From NCBI GenBank assembly GCA_011391215.1, contig JAABQX010000059.1, positions 26,766-59,701 on the forward strand: DNA of 32,936 nucleotides, read 5' to 3'. Made by a program: the position numbers and the translations under genes. Shown here piece after piece: positions 10,301-23,306 of this stretch. The DNA is from Rhodocyclaceae bacterium (GTDB lineage Bacteria > Pseudomonadota > Gammaproteobacteria > Burkholderiales > Rhodocyclaceae). The stretch's first letter is position 1; every line of letters starts with the position of its first letter. The notes under the pieces were generated by a model. The model ran no database searches and was not told the origin of the DNA. It saw only the letters and a program-made list of their open reading frames with translations.

Positions 10301-13300
10301 CGCTGGTAGCGGGACCGCTTCTATTGCTGTGGTTTATCTCGCCAGTGATTGCGTGGTGGGTCAGCCGTCCGCTCACCCACCGCACGGACAGCCTGACGCT
10401 CGAACAGACCTTCTTCCTGCGCGCGTTGGCGCGGCGGACCTGGGCTTTCTTCGACAACTTCGTCGGCGCCGAGGATCATTGGTTGCCACCGGACAACTAT
10501 CAGGAATATCGTGTCGCCGCGATCGCCCATCGCACCTCGCCGACCAACATGGGCATGGCACTGCTGGCGAATCTGGCCGCCTATGACTTTGGTTACCTCC
10601 CGGCCGGCCAACTCATCGAACGCACGGCGCATACGTTCGACACGATGGAAGGGCTAGAGCGGCATCGCGGGCATTTCTATAACTGGTACGACACGCAGAC
10701 GCTGCAACCCCTGCCGCCACGCTACATCTCGACCGTGGACAGCGGCAACCTCGCCGGCCATCTGCTGACCTTGCGCGCTGGCTTGCTGGCGCTGGCCGAT
10801 GACAGGATTTTGCCAGCGCGCTTGTTCGACGGACTGAGTGACACTTTCCGCTTACTGGTGGACGACCTGGGCGGCATGACCAATGGCGCCGCCGGCGCAC
10901 TGGCTGCGCTACGGAGTGAACTGGCTGCAGCCAGCGCTGCCCCGCCCGCTACCCTCACTGCACTGCGCTTGATTCTGGCCCGGCTGGCTACCCTCGCCAC
11001 AGAACTCGTCACCGCGACTGTGGCCAGACGCGATGACCAGCGCGATGAACGGAGCAGCGATGCGACACCCGGCAGCGAAGCGCATGCGTGGGCCCAGGCG
11101 CTGGCCAGGCAAGTGAGTGCGGCATTGGATGAACTGAACTTCCTCGTCACAACGGAATATTTTGTTGACCACGGTAACCATGGCGCCCTCCCGACCCTGC
11201 GCGAATTGCTAACGGCGGGGAGTATTTCTGCCCGGGAGCGCATCGCGACCATCGAACATCTGGCACAGCGTTGCCTTGAGCTGGCGCGCATGGAGTTCGA
11301 CTTCCTGTTCGACAAGACGCGCCATCTGCTGATCATCGGCTACAACGTGGATGAGCGCCGGGCCGACACGAGCTACTACGACCTGCTGGCCTCCGAAGCG
11401 CGCCTGACCAGCTTTGTGGCTATCGCGCAGGGGCAGTTGCCGCAGGAAAGCTGGTTTGCGCTCGGTCGTTTGCTCACCAGTACCAGCGGTGAACCGGTGT
11501 TGCTGTCGTGGAGCGGTTCGATGTTCGAGTACCTGATGCCGCTCTTGGTGATGCCCGGCTACGACAACACGCTGCTCGACCAGACCTGCAAGGCGGCGGT
11601 GGCGCGACAGATCGAGTACGGCCGCCAGCGCGGCGTGCCCTGGGGCATTTCGGAATCCGGCTACAACACGGTCGACCAGCATCTCAATTACCAGTACCGC
11701 GCCTTTGGCGTGCCAGGGCTGGGGTTGAAGCGCGGATTGGCCGATGATCTGGTGATTGCGCCCTATGCCTCGGCGCTGGCGCTGATGGTGGCGCCCGAGG
11801 CCGCCTGCCTGAATCTGCAACGCCTGGCGGCGGAGGGCTTTATGGGTCGCTTCGGTTTCTTCGAGGCCATCGACTACACACCCGCCCGGCAGCGACGCGG
11901 GCAAACGGGCACGGTGGTGCGTTCCTTCATGGCCCACCATCAGGGCATGAGCCTGCTGGCGCTGGCCTACCAGATTCTGGACCGTCCAATGCAGCGGCGC
12001 TTCGAGTCGGATCGATTGTTCCAGGCGGTCATGCTGCTGCTGCAGGAAAGGATTCCCAAGGCCACGGCCTTGTTTTCGCACACGGCGCAGCTGGCCGACA
12101 TGCGCGCGGCGACAGACGTTACGGAAGCGCCGATCCGGCACTTCGACAGCCCCGACACGGCGCAACCCGAGGTGCAGTTGTTGTCGAACGGTCGCTACCA
12201 CGTCATGCTCACCAACGCGGGCGGCGGCTACAGCCGCTGGAAAGATCTCGCCGTCACGCGCTGGCGTGAGGACGGCACCTGTGACAACCGGGGCAGCTTT
12301 TGTTACGTCCGCGAAGTGGGCAGCTTCGAGCCATGGTCGGTCACCCATCAGCCGACGCTCAAACGAGCGGACAGCTATGAAGCGATTTTCTCGGAGGGGC
12401 GCGCCGAATTCCGCCGCCGCGATGGCCATTTCGAGACCTATTCCGAGATCGTCGTCTCTCCCGAGGACGATATCGAGCTGCGCCGCGTCCGTATTACCAA
12501 TCGCTCGCGCCAGCGGCGGCAGATCGAGATCACCAGTTACGCCGAAGTAGTCATCGCGCCGCCCGCTACGGACGCGTTACATCCGGCTTTCAGCAATCTT
12601 TTCGTGCAGACCGAGATCCTGCCCGAACGACACGCGATCCTGTGCACGCGGCGGCCACGCTCGCTGGGGGAGCAGGCGCCCTGGATGCTGCACCTGATGG
12701 TGGTGCATGGCGCGACGAACGGTGAGGTGTCCTGCGAAACGGATCGCCTGCGCTTCATCGGTCGGGGAAGGGATACCGTTGCACCTCTGGCGCTGCACGA
12801 CCATGACACACTTTCCGGCATGTTTTCCACACCACGCCGTCCCGCCAGCGCCGACTTTTTGCGTGGCATGACGATGCACAAGCATACTGCGCACTCATCC
12901 CCACTCTCGAATACTGCCGGCCCGGTACTCGATCCGATCGTCGCCATCCGCACTTCGATCATGCTCGATCCGGAACAGTCGGTCACCGTCGATATCGTGT
13001 CGGGCGTCGCCGAGACGCGCGACTTGGCTGTAAGCCTGGTCGACAAATACCAGGACCGCCATCTGGCCGATCGCGTTTTCGATCTGACGTGGACGCACAG
13101 CCAGGTAGTGCTGCGCCAGATCAATGCTACCGAGGCCGATGCGCAACTTTACGCACGGCTGGCCGGCGCCGTCATCCACGCCAACGCCACCTTGCGCGCC
13201 GATCCGGCCGTGCTTATCAAGAATCTTCGCGGGCAGTCGGGACTGTGGGGTTACGCGATTTCCGGCGACCTGCCGATCGTGCTGCTGCAGATCGGCGATG

Positions 13301-16116
13301 CGGCCAATATCGATCTCGTGCGCCAACTCGTGCAGGCCCATGCCTACTGGCGCCTGAAAGGGCTGGCGGTGGATCTGGTGATCTGGAACGAGGATCACGC
13401 CGGTTACCGGCAGCAATTGCAGGAACAGATCATGGGGCTGATCGCCTCGGGCATCGAGGCCAGCGTGATCGACCGGCCGGGCGGTATCTTCGTGCGGCCC
13501 GCCGAACAGATCTCCGGTGAGGACCGCATCCTGCTTCAGTCGGTCGCCCGCGTGCTCATCACCGACAGCCGGGGAACCCTCACGGAGCAGCTCGATCACG
13601 GCCTGCCACTGGAACCGCGCATGCCGCCGCTCAAGCCTATCCGGGCCTATCGACCCGATGCGCCGGCGGCGATTGCCCCGCCGCGCAACGATCTGATCCT
13701 GTGTAATGGACTGGGCGGCTTCACCCAGGATGGTCGCGAATACATCATGACCCTCGGTCCCGGCCAAACCACTCCGGCGCCCTGGGCCAACGTGTTGGCC
13801 AATCCGCACTTCGGCACGATTGTCTCCGAGAGCGGCGCGGCCTACACCTGGAGCGAGAACGCGCACGAATTCCGCCTCACGCCCTGGCACAACGATCCGG
13901 TCAGCGATGCCAGCGGCGAGGCGCTGTATCTGCGCGACGAAGAGACAGGCCAAGTCTGGTCGCCGACGCCCTTGCCGGTTCGCGACGCGATGCCCTATGT
14001 CGTCCGCCATGGTTTCGGCTACAGCGTTTTCGAAACACGGGTGGGCGGCATTCGCTCGGAACTCTGGGTTTATGTGGCGATGGATGCCGCCATTAAATTC
14101 TCGGTACTGAAACTGCGCAACGAGTCCGGCCGGCCGCGCCGGCTTTCTGCCACCGGCTACGTCGAGTGGGTGCTGGGCGATCTGCGCGAGAAATCGGCCA
14201 TGCATGTGAGTACCGAAATCGCTCCGCGCAGTGGCGCGCTCTACGCGCGCAACCCCTACAACCCGGAATTCGGCGAGCGGGTGGCGTTCTTCGACGTGGA
14301 TGTCCCGAGCCGTAGCCTGAGTGGCGACCGCACGGAATTTATTGGCCGCAACGGCACACTGCAAAATCCTGCCGCCCTGAAACGCACACGCCTGTCCGGC
14401 AAGGTTGGCGCCGGCCTTGATCCCTGCGGCGCGCTGCAGGTCAGCATCGATCTGGCCGACGGACAGGAGCGGGAGATCGTCTTCCGCCTCGGTGTCGGGC
14501 GCAATGCCGCTGATGCCGACACACTGGTAAAACGCTTCCGTGGTGCGCCGGCGGCACGCGGTGCGCTTGAAGCGGTGTGGCAGCATTGGAACCACACCCT
14601 CGGTGCGGTACAGGTCGACACCCCCGATCCGGCGATCAATGTTCTGGCCAACGGCTGGCTGGTGTATCAGACCCTGGCGTGCCGCATCTGGGCGCGCAGC
14701 GGTTATTACCAGTCGGGTGGCGCCTTCGGCTTCCGCGATCAGTTGCAGGACGTCATGGCACTCATACACACCCGCCCGGGACTGGTACGCGAACATCTGC
14801 TGCTGTGTGCAAGCCGCCAGTTCGTCGAAGGCGATGTTCAGCATTGGTGGCATCCGCCCTCGGGCCGGGGCGTGCGCACGCGTTGCTCGGATGACTATCT
14901 CTGGCTGCCGCTGGCGGTGTGCCGCTATGTGACCAGCAGCGGCGATACGGACGTGCTGGATGCGCCCGTGCACTTCCTCGAGGGCCGCCCGGTGAATGCG
15001 GAAGACGACTCCTACTACGACCTGCCCGGTCGTTCCAGCGATGCCGCCAGCCTCTACGAACATTGCGTGCGCGCCATTCGGCACGGCCTGCGCTTTGGCG
15101 CACACGGTCTGCCGCTGATCGGTTCCGGCGACTGGAATGACGGCATGAACCGGGTGGGAATACTGGGCAAGGGCGAGAGCGTCTGGCTGGGCTTCTTCCT
15201 CTGCGACGTGCTCAGACAATTCTCGGCGCTGGCGGGACGGCATGGTGACCCATCCTTCGCCGAACTGTGCGTCGAAGAGGGCGCACGGTTGCGCCAGAAC
15301 ATCGAGCAGCACGGCTGGGATGGCGCGTGGTACCGCCGCGCCTACTTCGACGACGGCACGCCGCTGGGCTCAGCCGAAAACGCCGAATGCCGCATCGATT
15401 CAATCTCGCAGAGCTGGTCCGTGCTCTCTGGTGCGGGCGAAGGTGTTGGCAACCTCGCGCGGGCGCGCCAGGCCATGCAGGCGGTTGACGCGCAACTCGT
15501 GCGGCGCGACGACGGTCTGGTGCAGCTGCTCGATCCACCTTTCGATACGGCGAACCTTGACCCCGGCTACATCCGTGGTTACGTGCCGGGCGTGCGCGAA
15601 AACGGCGGCCAATACACTCACGGTGCGGTCTGGGCAGCGATGGCGTTTGCCCAGTTGGGCGAGAATGAACGCGCCTGGGAACTGCTGAACATGATCAACC
15701 CGGTTAACCATGCCTTGTCGACAGAGGCCATTGCCACTTACAAGGCAGAACCCTACGTCGTCGCCGCCGACGTCTATGCTGCGGCACCCCACATCGGGCG
15801 TGGCGGCTGGAGTTGGTACACCGGATCGGCCGGCTGGATGTACCGGCTGATTGTCGAATCCTTGCTGGGCCTGCGTCTTGAGGGGGACAGACTGCATCTT
15901 GCACCCTGTCTGCCCGCCGATTGGCAGGGGTTCACGATCCACTATCGGTATCGCGAAACCGTTTATCACATTGCTGTTTCGCAAACGCGCGCAGGGATTA
16001 ATGGGGCGAGTGACGTGATGAGTGTGACAGTTGATGGCGTCAGGCAAGCCGACAGAGCCATTCCCCTTGCCGGCGGCCAGCATGAACATTGGGTTGAGGT
16101 GAAGATGGAAGGATGA
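7327..16116 (+). CDS. ndvB: cyclic beta-1,2-glucan synthase-like (NdvB/ChvB type, GT84 + glucoamylase-like + GH94)
   Basis: 2929 aa; [44 protein letters not shown]-terminal GH94 motifs [47 protein letters not shown]. Confidence 0.9.
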   Translation: MNLGTYLSGSMRRLKAHLHLSRSHWPGSSPDAEPPLRAELFSADQMELHGKVLAASHRLVTGRAPDQLLARLAANEHALVEVCQLLTGAVTEKRRISPAGDWLLDNFYLIEEQIRTAKRHLPKGYSRELPRLAAGPSAGRPRVYDIALETVAHGDGRIDTASLARFVAAYQSVTDLKLGELWAIPIMLRLAVIENLRRVGVQIAAGWVERNLADSWADQMMETAENDPKNLILVISDMARSNPPMVGAFVAELARRLQGRGPALALPLTWIEQRLAESGLTIALLVQGENQQQAADQVSVSNSIGSLRVLGAVDWREFVETLSSVERTLLEDPDGVYGRMDFASRDRYRHATERIAKLGCLTEVEVARKAVELARAAEDATRAGHVGFYLIDKGLPALERAAAVRLSIAMVWRRNAGRFPLFVYLGAIALLTAIVAGGLLVQALAVGVNDWALLAVSLVALLGASQLAVALVNWLVTLLVTAQPLPRMDFSKGIPAPSRTLVVVPTMLSSVAGIEELAEALEVRFLANRDECLHFGLLTDWRDARQESLPEDEALLQLTRTRINELNEKYRGSKHGTSDDIFFLFHRPRRWNPQERVWMGYERKRGKLADLNALLRDVPNGSARDGFSLIVGNTAVLSGVKYVITLDTDTQLPRDAARQFVSTMAHPLNRAHYDAIKQRVSAGYGILQPRVAISLPGANRSRYARLYGGEPGIDPYTRAVSDVYQDVFGEGSFIGKGIYDVDAFEHAVGGRFPENAILSHDLLEGCYARSGLLSDVQLYEDTPARYSADVSRRHRWMRGDWQLAGWLRRHVPGAGAQRQKNPLSFLSQWKLIDNLRRSLVPAALTVLLLLGWTVLPAAGLWTLSVIGILLLPALCGATLDLLRKPEELLWRQHLAAIGHALVRHLQQMAFELACLPYEAYYSLDAIARTVWRMHIAHKRLLEWNPSSESNRDSTGTLAAEIRRMWIGPVLSMAVTGYLLTSTPVVPVLPLVALVAGPLLLLWFISPVIAWWVSRPLTHRTDSLTLEQTFFLRALARRTWAFFDNFVGAEDHWLPPDNYQEYRVAAIAHRTSPTNMGMALLANLAAYDFGYLPAGQLIERTAHTFDTMEGLERHRGHFYNWYDTQTLQPLPPRYISTVDSGNLAGHLLTLRAGLLALADDRILPARLFDGLSDTFRLLVDDLGGMTNGAAGALAALRSELAAASAAPPATLTALRLILARLATLATELVTATVARRDDQRDERSSDATPGSEAHAWAQALARQVSAALDELNFLVTTEYFVDHGNHGALPTLRELLTAGSISARERIATIEHLAQRCLELARMEFDFLFDKTRHLLIIGYNVDERRADTSYYDLLASEARLTSFVAIAQGQLPQESWFALGRLLTSTSGEPVLLSWSGSMFEYLMPLLVMPGYDNTLLDQTCKAAVARQIEYGRQRGVPWGISESGYNTVDQHLNYQYRAFGVPGLGLKRGLADDLVIAPYASALALMVAPEAACLNLQRLAAEGFMGRFGFFEAIDYTPARQRRGQTGTVVRSFMAHHQGMSLLALAYQILDRPMQRRFESDRLFQAVMLLLQERIPKATALFSHTAQLADMRAATDVTEAPIRHFDSPDTAQPEVQLLSNGRYHVMLTNAGGGYSRWKDLAVTRWREDGTCDNRGSFCYVREVGSFEPWSVTHQPTLKRADSYEAIFSEGRAEFRRRDGHFETYSEIVVSPEDDIELRRVRITNRSRQRRQIEITSYAEVVIAPPATDALHPAFSNLFVQTEILPERHAILCTRRPRSLGEQAPWMLHLMVVHGATNGEVSCETDRLRFIGRGRDTVAPLALHDHDTLSGMFSTPRRPASADFLRGMTMHKHTAHSSPLSNTAGPVLDPIVAIRTSIMLDPEQSVTVDIVSGVAETRDLAVSLVDKYQDRHLADRVFDLTWTHSQVVLRQINATEADAQLYARLAGAVIHANATLRADPAVLIKNLRGQSGLWGYAISGDLPIVLLQIGDAANIDLVRQLVQAHAYWRLKGLAVDLVIWNEDHAGYRQQLQEQIMGLIASGIEASVIDRPGGIFVRPAEQISGEDRILLQSVARVLITDSRGTLTEQLDHGLPLEPRMPPLKPIRAYRPDAPAAIAPPRNDLILCNGLGGFTQDGREYIMTLGPGQTTPAPWANVLANPHFGTIVSESGAAYTWSENAHEFRLTPWHNDPVSDASGEALYLRDEETGQVWSPTPLPVRDAMPYVVRHGFGYSVFETRVGGIRSELWVYVAMDAAIKFSVLKLRNESGRPRRLSATGYVEWVLGDLREKSAMHVSTEIAPRSGALYARNPYNPEFGERVAFFDVDVPSRSLSGDRTEFIGRNGTLQNPAALKRTRLSGKVGAGLDPCGALQVSIDLADGQEREIVFRLGVGRNAADADTLVKRFRGAPAARGALEAVWQHWNHTLGAVQVDTPDPAINVLANGWLVYQTLACRIWARSGYYQSGGAFGFRDQLQDVMALIHTRPGLVREHLLLCASRQFVEGDVQHWWHPPSGRGVRTRCSDDYLWLPLAVCRYVTSSGDTDVLDAPVHFLEGRPVNAEDDSYYDLPGRSSDAASLYEHCVRAIRHGLRFGAHGLPLIGSGDWNDGMNRVGILGKGESVWLGFFLCDVLRQFSALAGRHGDPSFAELCVEEGARLRQNIEQHGWDGAWYRRAYFDDGTPLGSAENAECRIDSISQSWSVLSGAGEGVGNLARARQAMQAVDAQLVRRDDGLVQLLDPPFDTANLDPGYIRGYVPGVRENGGQYTHGAVWAAMAFAQLGENERAWELLNMINPVNHALSTEAIATYKAEPYVVAADVYAAAPHIGRGGWSWYTGSAGWMYRLIVESLLGLRLEGDRLHLAPCLPADWQGFTIHYRYRETVYHIAVSQTRAGINGASDVMSVTVDGVRQADRAIPLAGGQHEHWVEVKMEG
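12837..12860 (+). repeat. dispersed motif, exact copy
   Basis: CCGTCCCGCCAGCGCCGACTTTTT inside ndvB. Confidence 0.95.
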
Positions 16117-16302
16117 GTTCACAATTCTGAACAGCAGACGCTCAACCATTGATCTGATAGCCAACAGCCATTCAGATCGATAATAAAACATCGATACTTG
16201 GTTCTGAAGGTCGGCAATCTGGTGAACTGCGGATGGCTCCAATGTGGGTGGCACACCAGTCGACCTCCAGCCAGCACACAGGTAGCACAAAGAGAAACGA
16301 CC

Positions 16303-16319
16303 TAGAGGGGTTACCTCTA
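16303..16319. terminator. possible weak hairpin terminator between ndvB and tRNA-Glu
   Basis: TAGAGG-GGTTA-CCTCTA, 6-bp stem followed on + by AGCCGTTTTTA. Confidence 0.35.
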
Positions 16320-16334
16320 AGCCGTTTTTAATGC

Positions 16335-16410
16335 TGGCGACCCCACGGGGATTCGAACCCCGGTTCATACCGTGAAAGGGTATTGTCCTAGGCCTCTAGA
16401 CGATAGGGTC
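16335..16410 (-). tRNA. tRNA-Glu (UUC)
   Basis: Minus strand GACCCTATCGTCTAGAGGCCTAGGACA...CCCTTTCACGG...GGTTCGAATCCCCGTGGGGTCGCCA; encoded CCA; anticodon TTC. Confidence 0.95.
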
Positions 16411-16417
16411 ATATCGT

Positions 16418-16493
<76 letters not shown>

Positions 16494-16555
16494 AAAAGAG
16501 AGCGCGAATTATACGGACTGGTATCTCGTATGTAAACATCCGGGGGGAAATATAT

Positions 16556-17956
16556 TTAGAGGATCTTGCCGGGGTTCATCAGCTGGTGCGGATCAAACGC
16601 CAGCTTGATGGAGCGCATCATGTCCATTTCAATGGAGCTTTTGTAGCGCAGAATCTCCTCGCGCTTCAGTTGTCCGAGTCCGTGCTCGGCGGAAATCGAG
16701 CCGCCGAGTTTGTTGGCCAGGTCATGTACGATACGATTGACGGCCTCCGTTTGTGCGATGAAGCCGGTATTGTCCTGCGCTTCAGGCTTCGACTGGTTGT
16801 AATGCAGATTGCCATCGCCGAGATGGCCGAAGCAGACGATGCGCACGCCGGGGAAGGCGCTTGCCAGAGCAGCATCAGCGCGGGTGATGAATTCGGCCAG
16901 GCGCGAGACGGGAACGGAAATGTCATGCTTGATCGAGAGCCCCTCGATTTTCTGAGCTTCGGAAATGTTTTCGCGCAACTGCCAGAGCGCTTGCGCCTGG
17001 GTTTCGCTCTTGGCGATCACGGCGTCGGTCGCCTCGCCGGCCTCGATGGCTTCGCTGAGTGTGTCCTCAAGCGGCGCATCGAGGTCGGATTCCATTGTGT
17101 CGGATAATTCGATCAGCACTTGCCAGTCCGAACGTGTGGCCAGCGGATCGCGACTGCCGGGGATGTGTCTGAGTACAAGGTCGAGCGCCGGCCGACCGAC
17201 CAGTTCGAATGCCGTCACGCGACCGCCGATTTTTTCCCGCAGACGCGTTAGCAAGGCGACCGCCTCTGCGGGGGTAGCGACGGTCGCCCAGGCGGTGGCG
17301 ACCTGGCGTGGCCGTGAGTACAGTTTGAGTACCGCCGCCGTGATGAGCCCGAGCGTGCCCTCGGCGCCGATGAACAGGTGTTTCAGGTCGTAGCCGGTGT
17401 TGTCCTTGCGCAAGCCGCGCAAGCCGTTCCACAGACGGCCGTCGGGCAGTACAACCTCCAGGCCGAGGCAGAGTTCGCGCGCGTTGCCATAGCGCAGCAC
17501 TTGCACTCCACCGGCATTGGTGGCGAGATTGCCGCCGATGGTGGCGGTACCTTCGGCGGCAAGCGAAAGCGGAAAGAGGCGGCCGGCGCTGGCGGCGGCT
17601 TCTTGCACCGCAGCCAGCGTGCAACCGGCTTCGACGGTCAGGGTGTTGTTCTCGGTGTCGATGGCGCGAACGCGGTTGAGGCGGGTGAGGCTTACCAGCA
17701 CTTCGCCGCCGACGGGGGTAGCGCCACCACATAAGCCCGTGTTGCCGCCCTGCGGCACAACCGCAATGCCGGCGGCGGCACAGGTCTGCACGACAGCCGC
17801 AACTTCTTCGGCAGTGCCCGGCCTGACTACGCAAAGTGGCTGCCCGGTGTAACGGCCGCGCCAGTCGGTGCAATACGGGGCAATGTCGAAGGGGACGGTA
17901 AGAATGTGCGTCGCGCCGATAATTTCGCGCAAGCGTTCCAAAAAGTCGGCGCTCAT
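16556..17956 (-). CDS. FAD-binding oxidoreductase (GlcD/D-2-hydroxyacid dehydrogenase-like)
   Basis: [65 protein letters not shown]. Confidence 0.9.
   Translation of the reverse strand: MSADFLERLREIIGATHILTVPFDIAPYCTDWRGRYTGQPLCVVRPGTAEEVAAVVQTCAAAGIAVVPQGGNTGLCGGATPVGGEVLVSLTRLNRVRAIDTENNTLTVEAGCTLAAVQEAAASAGRLFPLSLAAEGTATIGGNLATNAGGVQVLRYGNARELCLGLEVVLPDGRLWNGLRGLRKDNTGYDLKHLFIGAEGTLGLITAAVLKLYSRPRQVATAWATVATPAEAVALLTRLREKIGGRVTAFELVGRPALDLVLRHIPGSRDPLATRSDWQVLIELSDTMESDLDAPLEDTLSEAIEAGEATDAVIAKSETQAQALWQLRENISEAQKIEGLSIKHDISVPVSRLAEFITRADAALASAFPGVRIVCFGHLGDGNLHYNQSKPEAQDNTGFIAQTEAVNRIVHDLANKLGGSISAEHGLGQLKREEILRYKSSIEMDMMRSIKLAFDPHQLMNPGKIL
17212..17235 (+). repeat. possible degenerate copy of the dispersed motif
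   Basis: CCGTCACGCGACCGCCGATTTTTT; 20/24 to consensus. Confidence 0.4.
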
Positions 17957-17963
17957 GGGACGG
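17940..17963 (-). repeat. dispersed motif copy spanning the rimO stop / FAD oxidase start
   Basis: Minus strand CCGTCCCATGAGCGCCGACTTTTT; differs from consensus only at the ATG triplet. Confidence 0.9.
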
Positions 17964-19299
17964 CAGCGGGTGTGTCGCTTAGCGTTGCATACAGATCGTG
18001 AACGTCGCAGTCGGTAATGGTTACTTCGACGAACTCACCGATCTCGAGATCGAGGCCATCAGCGATGTAGACCAGACCGTCGATATCGGGCGCATCACCC
18101 TCTGAGCGGGCAATCGCGCCCTCGTCATCGATGTCGTCGACCAGCACCGTCAGGCGGCGGCCGATCTTGGTTTCGAGACGTTGCGTCGAGATATCTTCCT
18201 GATGGCGCATCAGGCGCATCTTGCGTTCTTCGCGGACTGCTTCGGGCAGGGCGCCAGGTAGTGCGTTGGCGGCGGCCCCTTCGACCGGAGAGTATGAAAA
18301 AGCGCCAACACGGTCGAGTTGTGCGGCGTCGAGGAAATCGAGCAGTTCATTAAATTCGGCTTCCGTCTCGCCGGGGAAGCCGGTGATGAAGGTGCTGCGG
18401 ATCGTCAGATCAGGCACCGCCTTGCGCCAGGAGGCGATACGTTCAAGCACCTTGTCAATATCGCCCGGCCGTTTCATCAGCTTGAGGATGCGCGGGCTGG
18501 CGTGCTGGAAAGGCACATCCAGGTAAGGCAGGAGCTTGCCTTCCGCCATCAGCGGCAGCAGGTCGTCGACGCTCGGGTACGGATAGACGTAATGCAGGCG
18601 CACCCACATGTCCAGATCGCCGAGTTCGTTGCACAGTTCGTAAAGCCTTGTCTTCACCGGCTTGCCGCCGACAAAACCCGTACGGTATTTCACATCGACC
18701 CCGTAGGCACTGGTGTCCTGCGAAATGATCAACAACTCCCGGACACCGGCATCGGCGAGTGTTTCAGCTTCCTTGAGCACTGCGCCGATGGGGCGGCTGA
18801 CAAGATCGCCGCGCAGACTGGGGATGATGCAAAAGCTGCAACGGTGGTTGCAACCTTCGGAAATCTTCAGATAGGCATAGTGGTCGGGCGTAAGCCGGAT
18901 GCCCTGCGGCGGTACCAGATCGACGAATGGGTCGTGCTCGGGCGGCAGGTGGGCATGCACCGCCTCCATGACTTCGGCCAGCGCGTGCGGCCCGGTGACG
19001 GCCAGCACGTTGGGATGCGTCTCGCGCACCACATTACCCTTGGCGCCGAGGCAGCCGGTGACAATGACTTTGCCGTTTTCGGCAAGCGCCTCGCCGATGG
19101 CGTCCAGTGATTCCTCGACGGCGGCATCGATGAAACCGCAGGTATTGACGATGACCAGATCGGCGCCGTCATAGCTGCCCGTAATTTCATAACCCTCGGC
19201 GCGCAAGCGTGTAAGAATCTGCTCGGCATCGCTGGCGGCCTTCGGACAGCCGAGCGAGACAAACCCCACCAACGGGGTACGGGTTTTTTTTGCCCGCAC
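17953..19299 (-). CDS. rimO: ribosomal protein S12 methylthiotransferase RimO
   Basis: [44 protein letters not shown] (radical SAM CxxxCxxC), C-terminal TRAM-like region. Start is GTG overlapping the phaR TAG. Confidence 0.93.
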   Translation of the reverse strand: MRAKKTRTPLVGFVSLGCPKAASDAEQILTRLRAEGYEITGSYDGADLVIVNTCGFIDAAVEESLDAIGEALAENGKVIVTGCLGAKGNVVRETHPNVLAVTGPHALAEVMEAVHAHLPPEHDPFVDLVPPQGIRLTPDHYAYLKISEGCNHRCSFCIIPSLRGDLVSRPIGAVLKEAETLADAGVRELLIISQDTSAYGVDVKYRTGFVGGKPVKTRLYELCNELGDLDMWVRLHYVYPYPSVDDLLPLMAEGKLLPYLDVPFQHASPRILKLMKRPGDIDKVLERIASWRKAVPDLTIRSTFITGFPGETEAEFNELLDFLDAAQLDRVGAFSYSPVEGAAANALPGALPEAVREERKMRLMRHQEDISTQRLETKIGRRLTVLVDDIDDEGAIARSEGDAPDIDGLVYIADGLDLEIGEFVEVTITDCDVHDLYATLSDTPAAVP

Positions 19300-19877
19300 T
19301 ACTTTTTCTTTTCGGCGGTCTTTTCAGGTGCTTCCTGGCCGGGGGGCTGAACAGGCAGCTTGACACCGGCGAGCATCTTTCGCGTCTGTTCCTGGATGTT
19401 TTCCTGCATCTGATGGAACATGTTCTGACTTTGCTCGACATAGGTGCCCATCATGCTTTGCATGGCCGGCCCCTGAAAATTGAGGAACTGTGCCCACATG
19501 TCCTTGCTCATCGTGGTGTTGTCGCCGTAAAGATGCTTGGCCTGATCCTGCAGTTTCTTCTGCATATCGGAGAATGCGGCAACGTTATTCTCGAGATACT
19601 GGCCCATCATGCCCTGCATGGCGTTGCCATAGAAACGGATCATGTGCGACAGCAGATCGGAAGTGAACATCGGCGCGCCGCCGGCCTCTTCCTCGAGGAT
19701 GATTTGCAACAGGATGCTGCGCGTCAGGTCGTCGCCCGACTTGGCATCCACGACGCGAAACTCTTCATGCTTCAACACCAGTTCCTTCACGTCGACCAGT
19801 GTGATGTAAGTGCTGGTGCGTGTGTCGTAAAGGCGGCGGTTCGGATATTTCTTGATGAGACGAACCGGTTCGGTCAT
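19299..19877 (-). CDS. phaR: polyhydroxyalkanoate synthesis repressor PhaR
   Basis: [29 protein letters not shown] is the hallmark PhaR N-terminus. Confidence 0.93.
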   Translation of the reverse strand: MTEPVRLIKKYPNRRLYDTRTSTYITLVDVKELVLKHEEFRVVDAKSGDDLTRSILLQIILEEEAGGAPMFTSDLLSHMIRFYGNAMQGMMGQYLENNVAAFSDMQKKLQDQAKHLYGDNTTMSKDMWAQFLNFQGPAMQSMMGTYVEQSQNMFHQMQENIQEQTRKMLAGVKLPVQPPGQEAPEKTAEKKK

Positions 19878-19958
19878 TTTGTTACCCCCCTAAAACCCCT
19901 CAATACCTGGAAAATCCGGGTGCCTGCGCCACCGTCATGGGAGCGCAGGCGATACTGC

Positions 19959-20702
<744 letters not shown>

Positions 20703-20767
20703 GTTTTTTCCTTTCAGTACTCGTGGTAATTGGTGGTTGCTGGTGGTTGTTGCGTTCTCCGGCCCTG

Positions 20768-22516
20768 TCAGGCCTTTTCTTTTACATAGCGACCGGGTGC
20801 AGGTTCTCCCGGAGGATATTTCTTGTTGCCCATGCGGCCGCGGGCGTTGACTTCCCCGTCGGCAAACTGTTTGAGCCATTCGGCCCAGCGTTGCCACCAG
20901 CTGCCCTGGACTTCGGTAGCAGAAGCCAGCCATTCATCGGCGTCCTGGGTTGCGCTGTCGTTGATCCAGTGGCTGCGCTTGTTCTTCGCGGCGGGGTTGA
21001 TGACGCCGGCGATATGTCCGGATGCGCCAAGGACGAACGTGGTCTTGCCACCCAGCAGTTGGCGGCCGAGATAGGAAGACTGCCAGGGCACGATGTGATC
21101 TTCGCGCGTGGCCAGCATGAAGGTCGGCATGTCGACGCGACCAAGGTCGGCCTTGACGCCGCACATGGCCAGCTTGCCGGGTTCGCGCAGGCTGTTTTCG
21201 AGATACAAGTTGCGCAGGTACCAGGCGGTGAACGGTCCCGGCAGATTCGTCGAATCGCTGTTCCAGTGCAGCAGGTCGAAAGGCGCCGGCTTGTTGCCCT
21301 TGAGGTAGTTGCCGACGACGTATTGCCAGATCAGGTCATTGGCGCGCAGTGCGGAAAATGTGGTGGAAAGCTCCTTGGCGGTGAGCAGGCCGCCCTTGCC
21401 GATCGTGGCTTCGCGCTGGGCCACCGATTGCTCATCGACGAAGCAACCGATCTCGCCGGTGTCGGAAAAATCGAGCAGGGTGGTGAGCAAGGTCAGTGAG
21501 GTCACCGGATCTTCGCCGCGCGCCTTGGCCACGGCCAGTGCGGAAGAGAGGATGGTGCCGCCGACGCAGAAACCCAGTGTGTTGATCTGCTTGGTCTTGC
21601 AGATTTCCTGCACGATCTTGATCGCGGTGAGTGGGCCCTGCTCGAGATAGTCGTCCCAGGTCAGGTGCCCCTGCGCTTCCTTCGCGTTGCGCCAGGACAT
21701 CAGGAACATCGTCTGACCCTGTGACACGGCGTAGCGGATGAACGAGTTCTCCGGTTGCAGGTCGAGGATGTAGAACTTGTTGATGCAGGGCGGCACGACG
21801 AGCAGGGGCCGTTTGGCAACGGTATCGGTCAGCGGGGCGTATTGCAGCAACTGGAACAGCTCATTCTCGAAGACCACCGCGCCCGGCGTCGTTGCTAGGT
21901 TGCGCCCGACCTCGAAGGCGCTGTCATCGGTCATCGAGATGCGGCCCTTTTCGAGATCGCCCAGCAGATTCTGCAGGCCGAGCTTGATGCTCTCGCCATT
22001 GGTTTCCAGCGCCTTCTGGACGAATTCCGGGTTGGTGGCCGCGAAGTTCGTGGGGGCTAGCGCATCGGCGATCTGGCGCGCCATGAACTGCATGCGGCTT
22101 TTGGTGAGCCGGTCGGCGGCCGGTGCGGCATCGGCCATCTTCTTCATGTAGCTGGAATTCAGCAGATACGCCTGCCGCACATAATCATAAATCGGGCTTT
22201 CCGCCCAGGCCGGATGCGCAAAGCGCCGGTCGCCCGGTTCCGGTTGCACCAGCGGGGCTGATGCTTCACCTTTTTTGCGCTGGAGCATCGTTTGCCACAA
22301 GGCGGCATGCTGCTGTTGCCACTCCTTTTGCAAAGCGGCCAGCGCAGCATTTTCCTGTCCGGAATTCGTTCCGGCGGGTGGCGTCATGGCGGCCAGTTGC
22401 GCCTGCCAATCCTGCTGCTGGGCGCCACCGGTCAAATGCGCCATGCCTTGGGCGAATGACTGGCCGGCTTGCAAGAACGCCTGCATCGCGGCATTGGGAT
22501 CATGGGGAGTCGTCAT
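20768..22516 (-). CDS. phaC: class I poly(R)-hydroxyalkanoic acid synthase
   Basis: GFCVGGT lipase-like box, DYLEQGPLTAIKIVQEICKTKQINTLGFCVGG, LRANDLIWQYVVGNYLKG, GHIAGVINP. Confidence 0.94.
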   Translation of the reverse strand: MTTPHDPNAAMQAFLQAGQSFAQGMAHLTGGAQQQDWQAQLAAMTPPAGTNSGQENAALAALQKEWQQQHAALWQTMLQRKKGEASAPLVQPEPGDRRFAHPAWAESPIYDYVRQAYLLNSSYMKKMADAAPAADRLTKSRMQFMARQIADALAPTNFAATNPEFVQKALETNGESIKLGLQNLLGDLEKGRISMTDDSAFEVGRNLATTPGAVVFENELFQLLQYAPLTDTVAKRPLLVVPPCINKFYILDLQPENSFIRYAVSQGQTMFLMSWRNAKEAQGHLTWDDYLEQGPLTAIKIVQEICKTKQINTLGFCVGGTILSSALAVAKARGEDPVTSLTLLTTLLDFSDTGEIGCFVDEQSVAQREATIGKGGLLTAKELSTTFSALRANDLIWQYVVGNYLKGNKPAPFDLLHWNSDSTNLPGPFTAWYLRNLYLENSLREPGKLAMCGVKADLGRVDMPTFMLATREDHIVPWQSSYLGRQLLGGKTTFVLGASGHIAGVINPAAKNKRSHWINDSATQDADEWLASATEVQGSWWQRWAEWLKQFADGEVNARGRMGNKKYPPGEPAPGRYVKEKA

Positions 22517-22580
22517 GCGGCTTCCTGAGGTGTATGGGCTATGAGCTTGCGATTTTGCAATGCAGCATAGCTCCTGTCAA

Positions 22581-23306
22581 TCAACATCGCCAGATCAGGC
22601 TGGCCATGCGCCCGGTCACGCCGTCCCGACGATAGGAGTAGAAGCGTTCCGCGTCGCGTACCGTGCAAAAGTCGGCGCTGGCGATACGGCACACGCCGAG
22701 TGCTGCAAGCCGTTGCCGCGCCAGCTGATAGATGTCGCAGAGCCATCGGCCATTGCTGCGCTGTGCAAACGCCGACGCGGCCAGCGCGTCGTGGGTAATG
22801 AAGGCGTCCCGCACCTCACCGCCCACCTCGAAATTTTCCGGACCGATGGCCGGCCCCAGCCAGGCCATCAATTGCTCACCGGGAGCATTCATGCTGTGCA
22901 CGGTGGTTTCGATCACGCCGGCTGCCAGTCCGCGCCAGCCGGCATGCACGGCCGCTACCACACTGCCGGCTGTGTCGCACAACAAGATGGGGACACAGTC
23001 GGCCGTCAACACCGCACAAACCACGTTAGCGGATCGAGTGAAAGCGGCGTCAGCTTCGTTGGTGCTTGCACGCTGTGCGTCAATACACGTTACTCCATGC
23101 ACCTGCTTGAGCCAAAGCGGTTCGCCTGGCAGGTGCTTCCGCAAGCAGCGGCGGTTTTTCGCCACTGCACTCGGGTCGTCGCCGACGTGGTCGCCGAGAT
23201 TAAAACTTTCCCATGGTGCCAGGCTCACGCCGCCGCTACGGGTTGTCACTAGCGCATGCACATTGGCGGGTGCCGGCCAGTCAGGAGTGAGAAAACTATT
23301 CTTCAC
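22581..23306 (-). CDS. pgeF: peptidoglycan editing factor PgeF (YfiH/laccase-domain)
   Basis: TTRSGGVSLAPWESFNLGDHVGDD, ADCVPILLCD, AVHAGWRGLAAGV, FYSYRRDGVTGRMASLIW. Likely GTG start at 23306 overlapping the rluD 3' end. Confidence 0.9.
   Translation of the reverse strand: MKNSFLTPDWPAPANVHALVTTRSGGVSLAPWESFNLGDHVGDDPSAVAKNRRCLRKHLPGEPLWLKQVHGVTCIDAQRASTNEADAAFTRSANVVCAVLTADCVPILLCDTAGSVVAAVHAGWRGLAAGVIETTVHSMNAPGEQLMAWLGPAIGPENFEVGGEVRDAFITHDALAASAFAQRSNGRWLCDIYQLARQRLAALGVCRIASADFCTVRDAERFYSYRRDGVTGRMASLIWRC
22667..22689 (-). repeat. dispersed motif copy in pgeF
   Basis: Minus strand CCGTATCGCCAGCGCCGACTTTT. Confidence 0.93.

Noticed and set aside
12895-15312. 805-aa minus-strand ORF antisense to the glucan synthase
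   Set aside because: The plus strand is clearly a conserved GH94 enzyme. The antisense ORF is low-complexity-like (rich in H, R, Q, G, A) and explained by GC-rich codon bias.
15400-16368. 322-aa minus-strand ORF through the ndvB 3' end into the tRNA-Glu region
   Set aside because: Covers coding sequence of a confident plus-strand gene and part of a tRNA; no recognisable domain.
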